The notes beneath the pieces were generated by a model. The model did no database searches. It saw nothing but the letters and a program-made list of their open reading frames with translations, and was not told the DNA's origin. A program made the position numbers and the translations under genes. From NCBI GenBank assembly GCA_032718475.1, contig JAUCBJ010002226.1:1-57404 (forward strand): a stretch of 57,404 bases of DNA, given 5' to 3'. This document shows positions 1 through 9,868 of the stretch, one piece after another. This DNA is from Nemertoderma westbladi (Eukaryota > Xenacoelomorpha > Nemertodermatida > Nemertodermatidae). Each line of letters starts with the position of its first letter. Position 1 is the first letter of the stretch.

Positions 1-1
1 G

Positions 2-3000
2 GCAGGTAGGCCAGAAGCTGATAGGCCTATACCGGTACCAGTGCAGCAGTATGACTACAGCACGAAAGGATATAACATATACCCAGGGGAGGGGGGAATT
101 ATTGCGGATAGATGCATGGGCCCCAATATATTAACATCAACCCCAATACCAAACATACCGGTGGGGGGGGGGGGGGGACAGGGTGACATTCCCCCATCGC
201 AATATCAACAATATACCCCGATAGGAGCAAGGACAACGAGACCATTGGATGAAAATAGGTCGTGTGACACAGAAATATGGAGGGGGCCGCTACCCCCAAT
301 GATATACCCAAGCCATAGAAAGGCAGAAAATAGAACGAGCGGACCGCACCCAACAGGAGGAACTATACAACATCCATCGAATCCATTGGAAGCGCAGGCG
401 ATGGGGATGGCCACATTGATCGATGCATTAAAAACAAGGATCGAATTACCACCCGTGGAACCATTCAAATTCGATGGGAGTAGGCCGGAAGAATATCTCC
501 AGTTTCGGCGTATGTATAGCAATGAAATACTAACAAAGAACTTAACGCAGGCGGAGTGCCTAAAGTATTTGCAAGTATACACAGGAGGCCCAGCATACGA
601 CATCGTGAGGCAATATCAGGGCATAGAGGGCGGCTTCACGACAGCATGGCGGGCACTGGACAGGGAATACGGACACCCGGCCAAGATCATCAGGCAGACC
701 CTGAGAGGCATAACATCGGGTGGCCTACAGGATAATCCCGTTAGCATTAAGACATTTGCGAACAAGGTCGAGAAGGCGCTGATCGTGTTAAAGACGCTAG
801 ACGCGCCATACGAACTCAACGCGTCCAACAACATCACCACGATAGCGCAGGCACTACCGATGTGGTTGCGCAACAAGTGGAGGAAAATCGCTTTCTCCAC
901 TCGAGATAGGAAGGGTGCGGAACCGGGTTTAGAAGAAATGTCGAGCTTCTTAAACTACGAAGCTGAACTAATAACCGACCCAGTCTATAGCGAAGATAGC
1001 CTGGGAAAGGGACCGAAGACGGATTACCATAGACCGAAACCAGAGCACAATACATCAAACGCATTACCGAGGCTCAGGCAATCACTGCCATATGCAGCGA
1101 CGCAGGGGACTGCAAGTCCACAGGTAGCCGAAAGTAAGACCACACCATGGAACGGACAGGGGAACAATAACAACACGAATAAATATAACCCCAGTACGTC
1201 CAGTAGGCCGAATCCAAACAATAAGAATAGTAGGGACTTTGGTACAAACGCAGCTGCGATACGCGATGCACTGTATAAGGAGGGCTACGACCCAAAGAGC
1301 AAATGCCAGCTACACGCAAATGCGCTTCATCAAACCATGAACTGCAGGTACTGGCAAGCGCTACCTAGGCAAGATCAGATAGATTATGCGGCGAGCAACA
1401 AGATCTGCTCGCGATGTGTGATGAGTGGACATAGAGCTAGGGAATGCAAGGAGACGCCGGTCAAGTTCGGTCAAAGGAAAGGCCAAACGATGGCAACGAG
1501 CACAGTAGGGGCGAAAAAGAGAGGAACGGTGCTACTTGGGGTAGTACCCGTGCGAGTGATTGGAGAAGGCAATCGATCAGTAACAACACTAATGCTGGTT
1601 GATAGTGGAGCTGCCTTCACACTAGTCGAGGATTGGGTGGCCGAAGAAATAGGATTGAGAACGAGGCCAAGTAGAATGGCGGTAACAACCATCTCCAGCA
1701 AAGATGAGGTCCTGGAGATGAGAACCGGACGGTGCACCATCGCAGCAATAGCACCAGGATGCGACTATGGGGCTAGCATCGACCCCATCCAAGTGATAGA
1801 GTCAATAAACATCAATGCCAGACGGCCAACCAACATCGAGGTCGAACAATATAAATTTCTGGACGATATTGACTTCTCAATCCCAGATGTGGACGTTAGG
1901 AAGGTATCCATCATAGTAGGAATGGACTGCCCAACGGCCCACGAAAGAATGCAAACGGTCTTCGGCGAAGACAAGCAGTGTGACCCGGTGGCGATACTGA
2001 CACCATTCGGGTGGACGCTAAGTGGCCCAATCAAGAGCAAGATACCATTTAGGATGTCGGAGACATCAGGATGCATGTTCGCGGGAACTATGCAGGAAAT
2101 GAGTGATGAGAGAGCAGAGGAGCAACTTAAAAGACTGCTCAGACAGGATTTTGAAGGATTAAAGGAGACCGGGGTCGGGACCTCGGTGGAAGACAAACAG
2201 GCTCAGCAGAGCGTAGAGGAGTCTATGAAGTGCGACGAGGGGCGGTACACCATAGGAATGGTATGGAAACTACCGAAGTTACCACTGCCCGATAATAGAG
2301 GGATGGTACTCACGAGACTCCGCAAGCTGAAACAAACACTAAAACGGAGCCCCGAGAAGAATGAGTACATCCACAGAACGATTAAGAAGTACGTCGAGAA
2401 AGGATGGGCCGTGGAGTTACCGGTCGACGAACCAAACACGGACAGGACATATTACCTGCCACTCCACGTGGCTTTAGACCCAAAGAAAGGTAAACTGCGG
2501 ATGGTAGTTGACGCATCGGCAAAGACCAACGGAAAATGCTTAAACGACTACCTGCTAGAAGGTCCAAACATATACAACTCGGGGATAGAGGTCCTACTTA
2601 GATTTAGAAATGGGAAACACGCCTTCACGTGTGACATAGAAGGCATGTTCAACCAAGTCCGTGTAACGGAGGAAGATAGCGACAGTCAACGCTTCTTATG
2701 GTATAACGGCGAGGAAGAACCGTCGATAATACCGGCGTACAAGATGGTAGTACAGAACATGGGAGCCAAGTCGTCTTCGTTTACGACGACTATGGCAGTG
2801 AGAGATACAGTGAAGGGGAAGGAAGATAGATACAGCACTAGGGCCGTCGATATGATTCGACGCGGCTTCTACGTAGACGACGGAATGGAGTCTGGAAATA
2901 CGGTTAAGGAGATACTGGACACAGGGCGCGAGGTTCGCGACATCCTAAAAGGATCCGGCTTTAACCTGACCAAATTCCAATCCAGTTCGGAGGAATTTAT

Positions 3001-5260
3001 CAAGGCGATAGAGGACAAGAGACCAGAATCGACCATGGATAATCCCACAACAGCCAAAGGGCAGGACATGGCGAACAAGAGGACAGAATCTCAACAGAAG
3101 GCACTGGGAATCGTGTGGAACAGAGAGACAGACGAACTGAAGTATCAGCTGAGCCAGGAGGGCGCAGACATCCACACGAAGAGGGGCTATGTGTCGTATA
3201 TAGCAAGGATATACGATCCCCTAGGTCTAGCATCCCCATTATTAGTCACGGGGAAACAGATACTCAAGAGAGTATACAAATTGAAGGATGAGTGGGACGT
3301 AGAGGTACCAGAGGAAATCAAGAAACAGTGGAGTAAGTGGACAGGAGACTTGGAGAAGATGGGAACATACAACATGCCACGAGTGTATTTCCCGGATGGG
3401 AACATGACGAATCTGGACCTACACATGTTCTCCGATGCGTCGTTGGAGGCGTACGGAGCGGCACTCTATTTAGTACAACGAGAGGGGGCTCACAAGCCCA
3501 GACTGGCCTTTAGCAAAGCAAAGTCAACGCCGCCAGATTCAGCATCAGTTCCCAAATTAGAATTGACAGCTGCGAGACTAGGAGTTAGAGCCACAGCCTA
3601 CCTAGTGGATACTATTCCCAACATAGTGGAGACACACTACTGGACGGACTCCATGGTAGTGCTTGGTTGGCTACATAACGAAAGGACGAGATACCCAATA
3701 TTCGTCGCGAACAGGGTGGACGAGATAAGGGCGACCACAGAATTGGAAAGGTGGCACTACTGCCCAACGGATGAGAACCCAGCGGACTTGTTATCACGGG
3801 GCGTGGCATGCCACACTTTCTTAAAAAAGGAAGGATTGTGGCAACACGGGCCGCAGTTTCTGAGCGACAAGGAGGCCTGGCCGCCGATGAGAAAGGTGGA
3901 CCCGGACTCAGGAGAGGTAGTGTCAGAAGGAGAAGAGGGAGATTCAGAGGGAGAAGAGATATACTCCCAGATGGTGAGGGAGATAAGGGACGTGCAACCT
4001 AAACCAGAAGAACTGTGCGATAACCCGACAGATAAACTCCTCAGCTACAGCTCTAGTTGGTATAAGACCAAGAAATTAGTGGCGTACTGGAGAGCCTTCG
4101 GGAATTTCCTCGCGGGAGTTGGCAAAGACAAGAAGATCAGGACAACCATAGATCTGGAAGGAGCGGCCAAGGCAGTCATCCGCTATGAACAATGGAAGAA
4201 CTATGGCGACGAGGTGGAACGCGTCGGTAACCAACAGCACCTTCGACGGGACAGCGAGCTGATCACGCTGTCGCCACAACTTAACGACGACGGGATTCTA
4301 GTAATGAATTCTAGGGTGGGATACAACAACAGCATAGTCGTACCACCGAAACCCATCATCATTCCCACAGGATCGCCAATAGTCCACCAGATTATCTGGG
4401 ACTCCCATAAGTCGATATTGCACGGGGGCACCAACCGAACTCTCACGGAGATAAGGAGGACCTTTTGGGTCAAGCAGTTGAGGAAGAAGGTAAAAGCGGT
4501 AGTGGGGCAGTGCCAGACCTGCCGACGAGCGAAGAAGGAGCGAGCCATACAAGAGATGGCACCACTACCAGCGAGTAGAGTAAGACAGCACGACCCGCCA
4601 TTTACACATTGCGGTGTGGACATGTTCGGGCCAATAAAGATCAAGGTGATGCGGAACATGGAGAAATGCTACGGTATTATCTTCGTATGTAACAACACGC
4701 GGGCGGTAGGGATAGAACTCGCCCAAGATGCAACCGCATCAGCATTTATTAATGCATTAGAAAGATTCAGAGACCGCAAAGGTGGGACGATCGCAGTAAT
4801 GTACTCCGACAGCAGAACCAACTTTGTGGGAGCAGAGAACGAGATGGCAGAGGCCTTGGACATCTTGGAAGGGGAGGAAGTCAGGGCGGCTATGAGACGA
4901 CGACAAATAAAGTGGGAAAGAAGGACGCTGTATGCACCACATACACTAGGATGCGTCGAGAGACTGGTGGGCAGTTCAAAGCGTCTTATGACGAAGCTAA
5001 TGAACACCCACATGGTCACTGAGGACGTCTTGAGGACAGTGCTTGCGAAGTGCGAGGGGATCATTAATAGCAGACCGCTATATCCGGAGAATGATGACCC
5101 TGAGTCATTAGATGTGCTGACACCCAGCCATTTTCTAATGGAAAGGCCAGCGACCATCGATATGCAGGGTGTAGACCCAGATGACATACATTCCCGCCAG
5201 AGTTGGAAGGTCGCTAAAGCAATAAGCGCAGAGTATTGGAGGAGGTGGGTTGAGGAATAA
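2..5260 (+). CDS. BEL/Pao gag-pol polyprotein, 5' partial, ends at a premature stop
   Basis: The frame is open from base 2, so the true start is upstream; position 41 is only a GTG codon. Counting residues from base 41, the domains in order are: a BEL-type gag domain (DUF1759-like, about 134-315); a CCHC knuckle (CSRCVMSGHRAREC, 456-469) preceded by the Cys/His cluster usual in BEL gags; an aspartic protease core (LVDSGAA, catalytic D at 521); reverse transcriptase (about 800-1000, YVDD at 944-947); RNase H (starting FSDAS, about 1129); an H2C2 zinc-binding region (about 1459-1497); and an integrase core with D in GVDMFGP, D in YSDSRTNF and E in CVERLV (about 1526, 1588, 1640). All these catalytic residues are present. 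The frame stops at TAA 5258-5260, short of the usual C-terminal DUF5641-like region, which continues in frame downstream. The product would copy RNA to DNA and integrate it into the host genome. Confidence 0.93.
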   Translation, partial: AGRPEADRPIPVPVQQYDYSTKGYNIYPGEGGIIADRCMGPNILTSTPIPNIPVGGGGGQGDIPPSQYQQYTPIGARTTRPLDENRSCDTEIWRGPLPPMIYPSHRKAENRTSGPHPTGGTIQHPSNPLEAQAMGMATLIDALKTRIELPPVEPFKFDGSRPEEYLQFRRMYSNEILTKNLTQAECLKYLQVYTGGPAYDIVRQYQGIEGGFTTAWRALDREYGHPAKIIRQTLRGITSGGLQDNPVSIKTFANKVEKALIVLKTLDAPYELNASNNITTIAQALPMWLRNKWRKIAFSTRDRKGAEPGLEEMSSFLNYEAELITDPVYSEDSLGKGPKTDYHRPKPEHNTSNALPRLRQSLPYAATQGTASPQVAESKTTPWNGQGNNNNTNKYNPSTSSRPNPNNKNSRDFGTNAAAIRDALYKEGYDPKSKCQLHANALHQTMNCRYWQALPRQDQIDYAASNKICSRCVMSGHRARECKETPVKFGQRKGQTMATSTVGAKKRGTVLLGVVPVRVIGEGNRSVTTLMLVDSGAAFTLVEDWVAEEIGLRTRPSRMAVTTISSKDEVLEMRTGRCTIAAIAPGCDYGASIDPIQVIESININARRPTNIEVEQYKFLDDIDFSIPDVDVRKVSIIVGMDCPTAHERMQTVFGEDKQCDPVAILTPFGWTLSGPIKSKIPFRMSETSGCMFAGTMQEMSDERAEEQLKRLLRQDFEGLKETGVGTSVEDKQAQQSVEESMKCDEGRYTIGMVWKLPKLPLPDNRGMVLTRLRKLKQTLKRSPEKNEYIHRTIKKYVEKGWAVELPVDEPNTDRTYYLPLHVALDPKKGKLRMVVDASAKTNGKCLNDYLLEGPNIYNSGIEVLLRFRNGKHAFTCDIEGMFNQVRVTEEDSDSQRFLWYNGEEEPSIIPAYKMVVQNMGAKSSSFTTTMAVRDTVKGKEDRYSTRAVDMIRRGFYVDDGMESGNTVKEILDTGREVRDILKGSGFNLTKFQSSSEEFIKAIEDKRPESTMDNPTTAKGQDMANKRTESQQKALGIVWNRETDELKYQLSQEGADIHTKRGYVSYIARIYDPLGLASPLLVTGKQILKRVYKLKDEWDVEVPEEIKKQWSKWTGDLEKMGTYNMPRVYFPDGNMTNLDLHMFSDASLEAYGAALYLVQREGAHKPRLAFSKAKSTPPDSASVPKLELTAARLGVRATAYLVDTIPNIVETHYWTDSMVVLGWLHNERTRYPIFVANRVDEIRATTELERWHYCPTDENPADLLSRGVACHTFLKKEGLWQHGPQFLSDKEAWPPMRKVDPDSGEVVSEGEEGDSEGEEIYSQMVREIRDVQPKPEELCDNPTDKLLSYSSSWYKTKKLVAYWRAFGNFLAGVGKDKKIRTTIDLEGAAKAVIRYEQWKNYGDEVERVGNQQHLRRDSELITLSPQLNDDGILVMNSRVGYNNSIVVPPKPIIIPTGSPIVHQIIWDSHKSILHGGTNRTLTEIRRTFWVKQLRKKVKAVVGQCQTCRRAKKERAIQEMAPLPASRVRQHDPPFTHCGVDMFGPIKIKVMRNMEKCYGIIFVCNNTRAVGIELAQDATASAFINALERFRDRKGGTIAVMYSDSRTNFVGAENEMAEALDILEGEEVRAAMRRRQIKWERRTLYAPHTLGCVERLVGSSKRLMTKLMNTHMVTEDVLRTVLAKCEGIINSRPLYPENDDPESLDVLTPSHFLMERPATIDMQGVDPDDIHSRQSWKVAKAISAEYWRRWVEE

Positions 5261-5515
5261 CTACCCACGCTTCACAAAAGAAGCAAGTGGAGGAAGTCAA
5301 ATAGGGAGTTAAGAGAGGGAGATCTCGTAATCGTTACGGATGATACTATCATCAACAACCAGTGGCGGTTGGCGAGAGTCGTAGGCACTTACTCCGATGA
5401 GGACGGAAGAGTCCGATCGGTAGAAGTGCGGATAGGTGGAAAGATCGGTGTGAAAGACAGAAAAACCTACAGGAGAGCTGTAGGGAAATGCTGTCTATTA
5501 GAAGGGGCACCTTAG
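5261..5515 (+). pseudogene. C-terminal remnant of the BEL/Pao pol frame
   Basis: Past the TAA at 5258-5260 the same frame stays open for 84 codons to TAG 5513-5515. It reads like the basic, strand-rich C-terminal domain that follows the integrase core in BEL/Pao elements (DUF5641-like), including a REGDLV stretch and a final cysteine-containing motif. A single substitution creating the stop is the simplest explanation. Readthrough or an assembly error are alternatives. Confidence 0.75.
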
Positions 5516-6603
5516 GGTGGAGTTAGAGTGTAGTTTAGTCGTCCAAGTTTGGACTGAGGGGGGTGGGATTGAGGGCGAGACGCCCTTCCCACACATAAAA
5601 ATAAAAAAAATAAAATAAATAAAATTAGAGTTAGTTAGTTAGGAGTTAGTTAGAAGGTACGTAGTACCTAGAGTTAGTTAGTTAGTTAGTTAGTCAGTTA
5701 GAAGGTACGTAGCACCTAGAGTTAGTTAGTTAGTTAGTCAGCTAGAAGGTACATAGTACCGTTAGTAGAGTTGGTAGAGTAGTGAGAGGGTACGTAGTAC
5801 CATTAGTAGAGTTAGAGAGTAGTAAGAGGGTACGTAGTACCGTTAGTAGAGTTAGAGAGTAGTAAGAGGGTACGTAGTACCGTTAGTAGAGTTGGTAGAG
5901 TAGTGGGAGGGTACGTTGTACCGTTAGTGGAGTTAGAGAGTAGTAAGAGGGTATGTAGTACTGTTAGTGGAGTTAGAGAGTAGTAAGAGGGTACGTAGTA
6001 CCGTTAGTGGAGTTAGAGAGTAGTAAGAGGGTACGTAGTACCATTAGTAGAGTTAGAGTAAGAGTTAGAGGGTACGTAGTACCGTTAGTTGGTTAGAGAG
6101 TAGTAAGAGGGTACGTAGTACTGATTAGTAAGAGAGAGAGGTAGAAGGGTATACATAGTATAGATATTAGTTAGTAGTTAGTAGGGAGAGGGGGGCATGT
6201 GAGTACAGTTGAATAGATCGTGTAGGCCACGCGACATATACTGCTGTACTGCACAGGCCCATAGCGTAGGTCAGAATGTGGATTATAAAATAGAATAATC
6301 CATAAGCAGTAAATAGTAGAAATAGGTTAGAAATAAAATAGAATAAATAGGGCTAAGAAAATTACGAATTATGGTAACAGGAGGAAAATTATTCTGGAAC
6401 ATAATTAAAGCAACGGACAGAAATTGCAAATAGGGTACATTTGTTAGCTACAAAATTAAGTAACAGAAATTTAGGCTAAAAGGCGTGATTAGACAGAAAA
6501 TAGGCCATTATCGGACTGTACAGACCATCCTAACTGCATCACTCACTTATATTGCGCCTTGGTAAGGCACCACCTTATAGTTGAGCGATCGGAGGAGTTC
6601 GAA
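5516..6603 (+). repeat. Noncoding spacer with 40-bp purine-rich tandem repeats
   Basis: Between pol and the third ORF there is about 1.1 kb without a coding frame. From about 5637 to 6132 a unit near 40 bp is repeated roughly 12 times; each copy carries a GGTACGTAGTACC-like near-palindrome followed by GTTAG/GAGTAG runs. A G-rich stretch (5560-5580) flanks it. The strand bias toward A and G is strong. The spacer might hold a splice acceptor or leader for the downstream ORF; none could be fixed by eye. Confidence 0.8.
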
Positions 6604-6918
6604 ATGGCGGGAAAACTGATCAGAAAGAGAAAGGCGGAGTCAGGAGGAAAGGAGATACTGGTGGATTTCACCAAGAGGCATCCGGAAGAGAAGACGAGAG
6701 GATACTACGAGAGGTTGGAAAAGGGTCACGCAGCACGAGCGCTGCAGGACCACTTCCGGGAGATGCACGAACAGCGGCTGGTCGGGACCTACGGGACGCC
6801 GTCGCTGGACAACGCGATCTTCCAACACTTCCACTACGTGGTGAAAGGGGACGAGGCGAAGTTCGGGTTCCGAAGTACCCGAGGGAGTCGCCGAAGAAGG
6901 ATTGGAAGAGATTCATAG
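6604..6918 (+). CDS. N-terminal part of the retroelement's third ORF, before a frameshift
   Basis: The first ATG of this frame is at 6604; the frame is open further up only through a TTG at 6559. The roughly 90 well-behaved residues are basic at the N-terminus (MAGKLIRKRK) and then mixed and helical (a YYERLEKGHAARALQ stretch). From about 6870 the frame turns arginine/serine-rich and stops at 6918, while the -1 frame becomes protein-like and runs without a stop into the next ORF. One missing base, or two extra, around 6859-6879 explains this. I could not see a convincing X-XXY-YYZ slippery heptamer in the right register, so I infer a mutation rather than programmed frameshifting. Confidence 0.6.
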   Translation: MAGKLIRKRKAESGGKEILVDFTKRHPEEKTRGYYERLEKGHAARALQDHFREMHEQRLVGTYGTPSLDNAIFQHFHYVVKGDEAKFGFRSTRGSRRRRIGRDS

Positions 6919-9167
6919 AATCCGTCAACATGGGAGGATATATGATCCTAGACGACAAGGGAACCGTGGAAGACGAGGAGGGTTCGAGACGAGGATCAGC
7001 AGGGTCGGCCAGGACCATACTCCTACATTTGGCCACGCCAAATGGGGACATTTTCTTATTCGATCTAGGAACGTATGGGAAGAAGGAGGGGCCGAAATTA
7101 AACCGGTTGCCGAACCGGTTGCAAGTCTTGGTAAGAGAGAAGTCGACGACGAAGGTGGGATCGGCGATTCACGAGGACGCGGAGAGAATCATCGGTCCGG
7201 ACGCCACCAACCTCCTGGATATGCAGAAGGTCTTCATGGCTATGACGGCACCAGATGGGTTGGGGGTAGTCGGGAACATAGGCCAATGCGGGGCAGTGGC
7301 AATGGGCCAGCTATTGGGGCTCGTATGCCACAAACCGATGGACTGGGGGAAGTTCAGGGAGGAATACGGAGCAGAACTAGCGAACTCGCTAAAGTGGGGA
7401 GTGAGACCGGGGAGGCAAGAGGTATATCAATTCCGCAGAGGAGCGATAAAGGTATATCAGAAGCGATATATCCTGCAGGAAGATTGGATGATGATAAGTT
7501 TGCTTAACTTATTCATGACCGTGGTTATCGAGAGGGAACCAGCGGCATTTCTGTTATCGGGATCACCCCTAAGCTACAGGAGAGCCTTTAAGACGGCCTT
7601 CGACGGTCTGGTAGACCACCCGGGGCTGAAGGGCGAGTCGGTGTACTACAATAGCCGACATCTGATAGACGGGGAGACAGATACGCCGTATCAGAGATGG
7701 GAGCAGCTAGAGGCGGATAGACGAGAGGCAAAGCGACTGGAAGAAGTCGCTAGACGGGAAAGGATAGAAGCAGAGGAGAGGGAAGAGGAGGCCAGGACGC
7801 AGAGTTACGGCTTCGAGGAACAGGCAGGCTTAGACGAACTTCGTTGGACTTCATCAGGGAGTTCGGGGGAGTCTCTAGGGCGAGAACTGGGATGGACGGT
7901 GGGATCGCCGAAACAGTCGACGTCGGGGTTGCAAGCGATGCCCATACCAGCGGGCGCCGAAGGCGACCAACCGCCAAGGAAGTTAAGGGAGCTAGAGGGA
8001 TGGAGAGCTACGGGCGAGAGCCAAGGCGGGAAGGGACATAGTGGATCCATCGGGATACCGGGGTTGGAGCCACTGCCAGAGGAGGAGGAACACGACGACG
8101 AGTTCGGAGAGGTGCCGCCCATCGAGAGGATTGGCCACTCGGACACGGACTGGGTTGGCGGGAGGGTGGTGACGGCCAGTGGGGCGAGGGCCTTCTGGGA
8201 TAGACCCGGCAAGCGGGCCTGGGTGCACGAGGAGCCGGCGATGGATTTCGCGGGGAGCACTATCAGGTTGGGCGAGCAACCGGGGACGGCACCACGGGTA
8301 GTATTCGGGGAGACGATGCCCGAGAGGGGCGGAGAGATCGACGTAGACAGGGACACTAACGTGCAGAAGTTCGCCTACCAGCGACTCCACAGACCGCGGA
8401 GATCGCTTGGGACGAAAGACGACGTGGGGCGGGAGACATTGGTACTCGGTTGCGACTACTGTGGGAGACAGACCCACCAGGAAAGGAGCTGTTTGTACCG
8501 GTTCCAAAAGGGAACCTTTTGTCTCTACTGCCGCGAGTCGAGCCACAGGATGGGGGCGTGTCCACGGTTGCATAACCGATGTCCGAAGTGCAACTTTCGG
8601 GGACACTACGGACGCCAGTGCGACTGGATGGACGACGAAGAGAAGTTCAGAAGATTCGAGGAGTGGGCCGACGTCGGGGCCATGACGCGCCAGCGCATGA
8701 AGGCCCAGGAGTTCAAGTGGGGTTTCTTCCTCATCAATCAGGAGGCTCACATGGAAATCATAAAGCGGAGGCTACCGTTTACCTATCAAGAGGTAGCAAC
8801 GGCGGCGTCGTATGCCGGGGTGATGAATACACAAAGGTATTTGGACAGGTGGACGCCACAGAACCGAGGGGAGTTTAGGGATTTCCTGGCGGAGCACGTG
8901 CCGCGGGCAATGAAGATGATCATATGGGACGCCACCAGGGGGAGACAACAGGGCCACTTGGAGGGGCCACCCGCGAAGCGATATCGGGAGCTGATAACAC
9001 CAGCACCCAGGGAGCCAACGACCGGGATCAGTAAGGAGGTGGCGGCGAGGGTCCGAAGACAGAAAGCGGATCCCAGAGGAGCGGTAGTGACCAGGAAACG
9101 ACCCAGGGAGGAGGACGGCAAAGGGAAAGACTTGAGGTGGTTCCCAAAGTCAGGGGGGATGAACTGA
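6870..9167 (+). CDS. Exonuclease-fold-like plus triple CCHC zinc-knuckle protein (BEL/Pao third ORF)
   Basis: The first ATG is at 6930 (745 codons), but coding signal extends back to about 6870 in this frame, where it joins the preceding segment. Counting from 6930, residues 1-190 resemble the RNase D/WRN/EXD1 3'-5' exonuclease fold: a lead-in helix (DWKRFIESVN, just upstream of the ATG), a strand ending ILDDKG at the motif-I position, LLHLATPNGDIFLFDL, then KVGSAIHEDAERI at motif II. The motif-I glutamate appears replaced by lysine, and the motif-III aspartate is not evident (YQFRRGAIKVY), so catalysis is doubtful. About 240-275 is a charged helix; 275-500 is low complexity. Three CCHC knuckles follow at 508-521, 531-544 and 551-564. 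No signal peptide or membrane segment is visible, so it is not an ordinary envelope. I infer RNA binding. The family match is from memory of motifs only. Confidence 0.65.
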   Translation, partial: PKYPRESPKKDWKRFIESVNMGGYMILDDKGTVEDEEGSRRGSAGSARTILLHLATPNGDIFLFDLGTYGKKEGPKLNRLPNRLQVLVREKSTTKVGSAIHEDAERIIGPDATNLLDMQKVFMAMTAPDGLGVVGNIGQCGAVAMGQLLGLVCHKPMDWGKFREEYGAELANSLKWGVRPGRQEVYQFRRGAIKVYQKRYILQEDWMMISLLNLFMTVVIEREPAAFLLSGSPLSYRRAFKTAFDGLVDHPGLKGESVYYNSRHLIDGETDTPYQRWEQLEADRREAKRLEEVARRERIEAEEREEEARTQSYGFEEQAGLDELRWTSSGSSGESLGRELGWTVGSPKQSTSGLQAMPIPAGAEGDQPPRKLRELEGWRATGESQGGKGHSGSIGIPGLEPLPEEEEHDDEFGEVPPIERIGHSDTDWVGGRVVTASGARAFWDRPGKRAWVHEEPAMDFAGSTIRLGEQPGTAPRVVFGETMPERGGEIDVDRDTNVQKFAYQRLHRPRRSLGTKDDVGRETLVLGCDYCGRQTHQERSCLYRFQKGTFCLYCRESSHRMGACPRLHNRCPKCNFRGHYGRQCDWMDDEEKFRRFEEWADVGAMTRQRMKAQEFKWGFFLINQEAHMEIIKRRLPFTYQEVATAASYAGVMNTQRYLDRWTPQNRGEFRDFLAEHVPRAMKMIIWDATRGRQQGHLEGPPAKRYRELITPAPREPTTGISKEVAARVRRQKADPRGAVVTRKRPREEDGKGKDLRWFPKSGGMN

Positions 9168-9830
9168 GACTTCAATGTGGTACGCCTGGAAGGCGCCACG
9201 TGGGACGTACGAACTATTAAGTACAAATTCAAACTGATGCAAATAATTAAATAAGTGCAATTATATGTACGTACGTAGTAATCAGTAGTTTAGCAATGAA
9301 ATATACGTTCGAAGTAAGTACTATAGTCATTCAACCTTTCTCAATTAGCTACTGGGACTGGGGGGCTAACTGACTATGGTACTATGGACGAGACACCAGA
9401 CGACTTCACATTTCTTGAGTGCGACGGCACAAAGGGGGAGTGAGATTCGTCAGAAGGGATGGGGTAGTCAAAGGGAGGTCGAGTAGAGGTGATAGTGCAG
9501 AGTGCAGAGAGAGTGCGAATGCAATTCAAGTGTGTGGGAGGAATAAGAGGCTGAGTGAGGGACAGGGAAGTCCGAGAGTTAGAGCGGTAGTGAGGAGAAG
9601 TAGAGGAGAGTCAGGGTGAGAACAGAGTAGAGTTAAAGTGGCGAAGTGTTGGGGAAACAAAAGTCGTGTGAGGAGCGCACGATCGGCCCGACATGGGACG
9701 CCAGGCGAAACGGGTAGCGATATCATACCCATAGGGAGCGGCCTGGAAAGCCGGCTCCGAAAGAAAATAGTTCCACCCCACACCCGATAATAGATCGGGA
9801 TCCAGCGGAATTGTAGCGCACTTGAGGTGG
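9168..9830 (+). other. Noncoding tail of the retroelement
   Basis: There are no protein-like frames; short ORFs here are compositional (GA-rich). The segment links the third ORF to the polypurine tract and is read as 3' untranslated sequence of the element. Confidence 0.6.
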
Positions 9831-9868
9831 ATGCTATCTTCTCACCGGGAAGATAGCATGGGGGGGAG
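9831..9868 (+). promoter_or_regulatory. Hairpin plus polypurine tract
   Basis: An 11-bp perfect inverted repeat (ATGCTATCTTC at 9831-9841, GAAGATAGCAT at 9849-9859, 7-nt loop) abuts the purine run GGGGGGGAG (9860-9868), which directly precedes TG at 9869. A purine run immediately before an LTR primes plus-strand DNA synthesis in LTR elements. Confidence 0.7.

Noticed and set aside
6902-7507. 201-codon Arg/Gly-rich ORF overlapping the third ORF
   Set aside because: Composition is typical of a shadow frame of the GA-rich coding strand; no domain.
8407-8750. Overlapping ORFs on both strands within the zinc-knuckle region
   Set aside because: Shadow frames of the real ORF, which alone has the three CCHC motifs.
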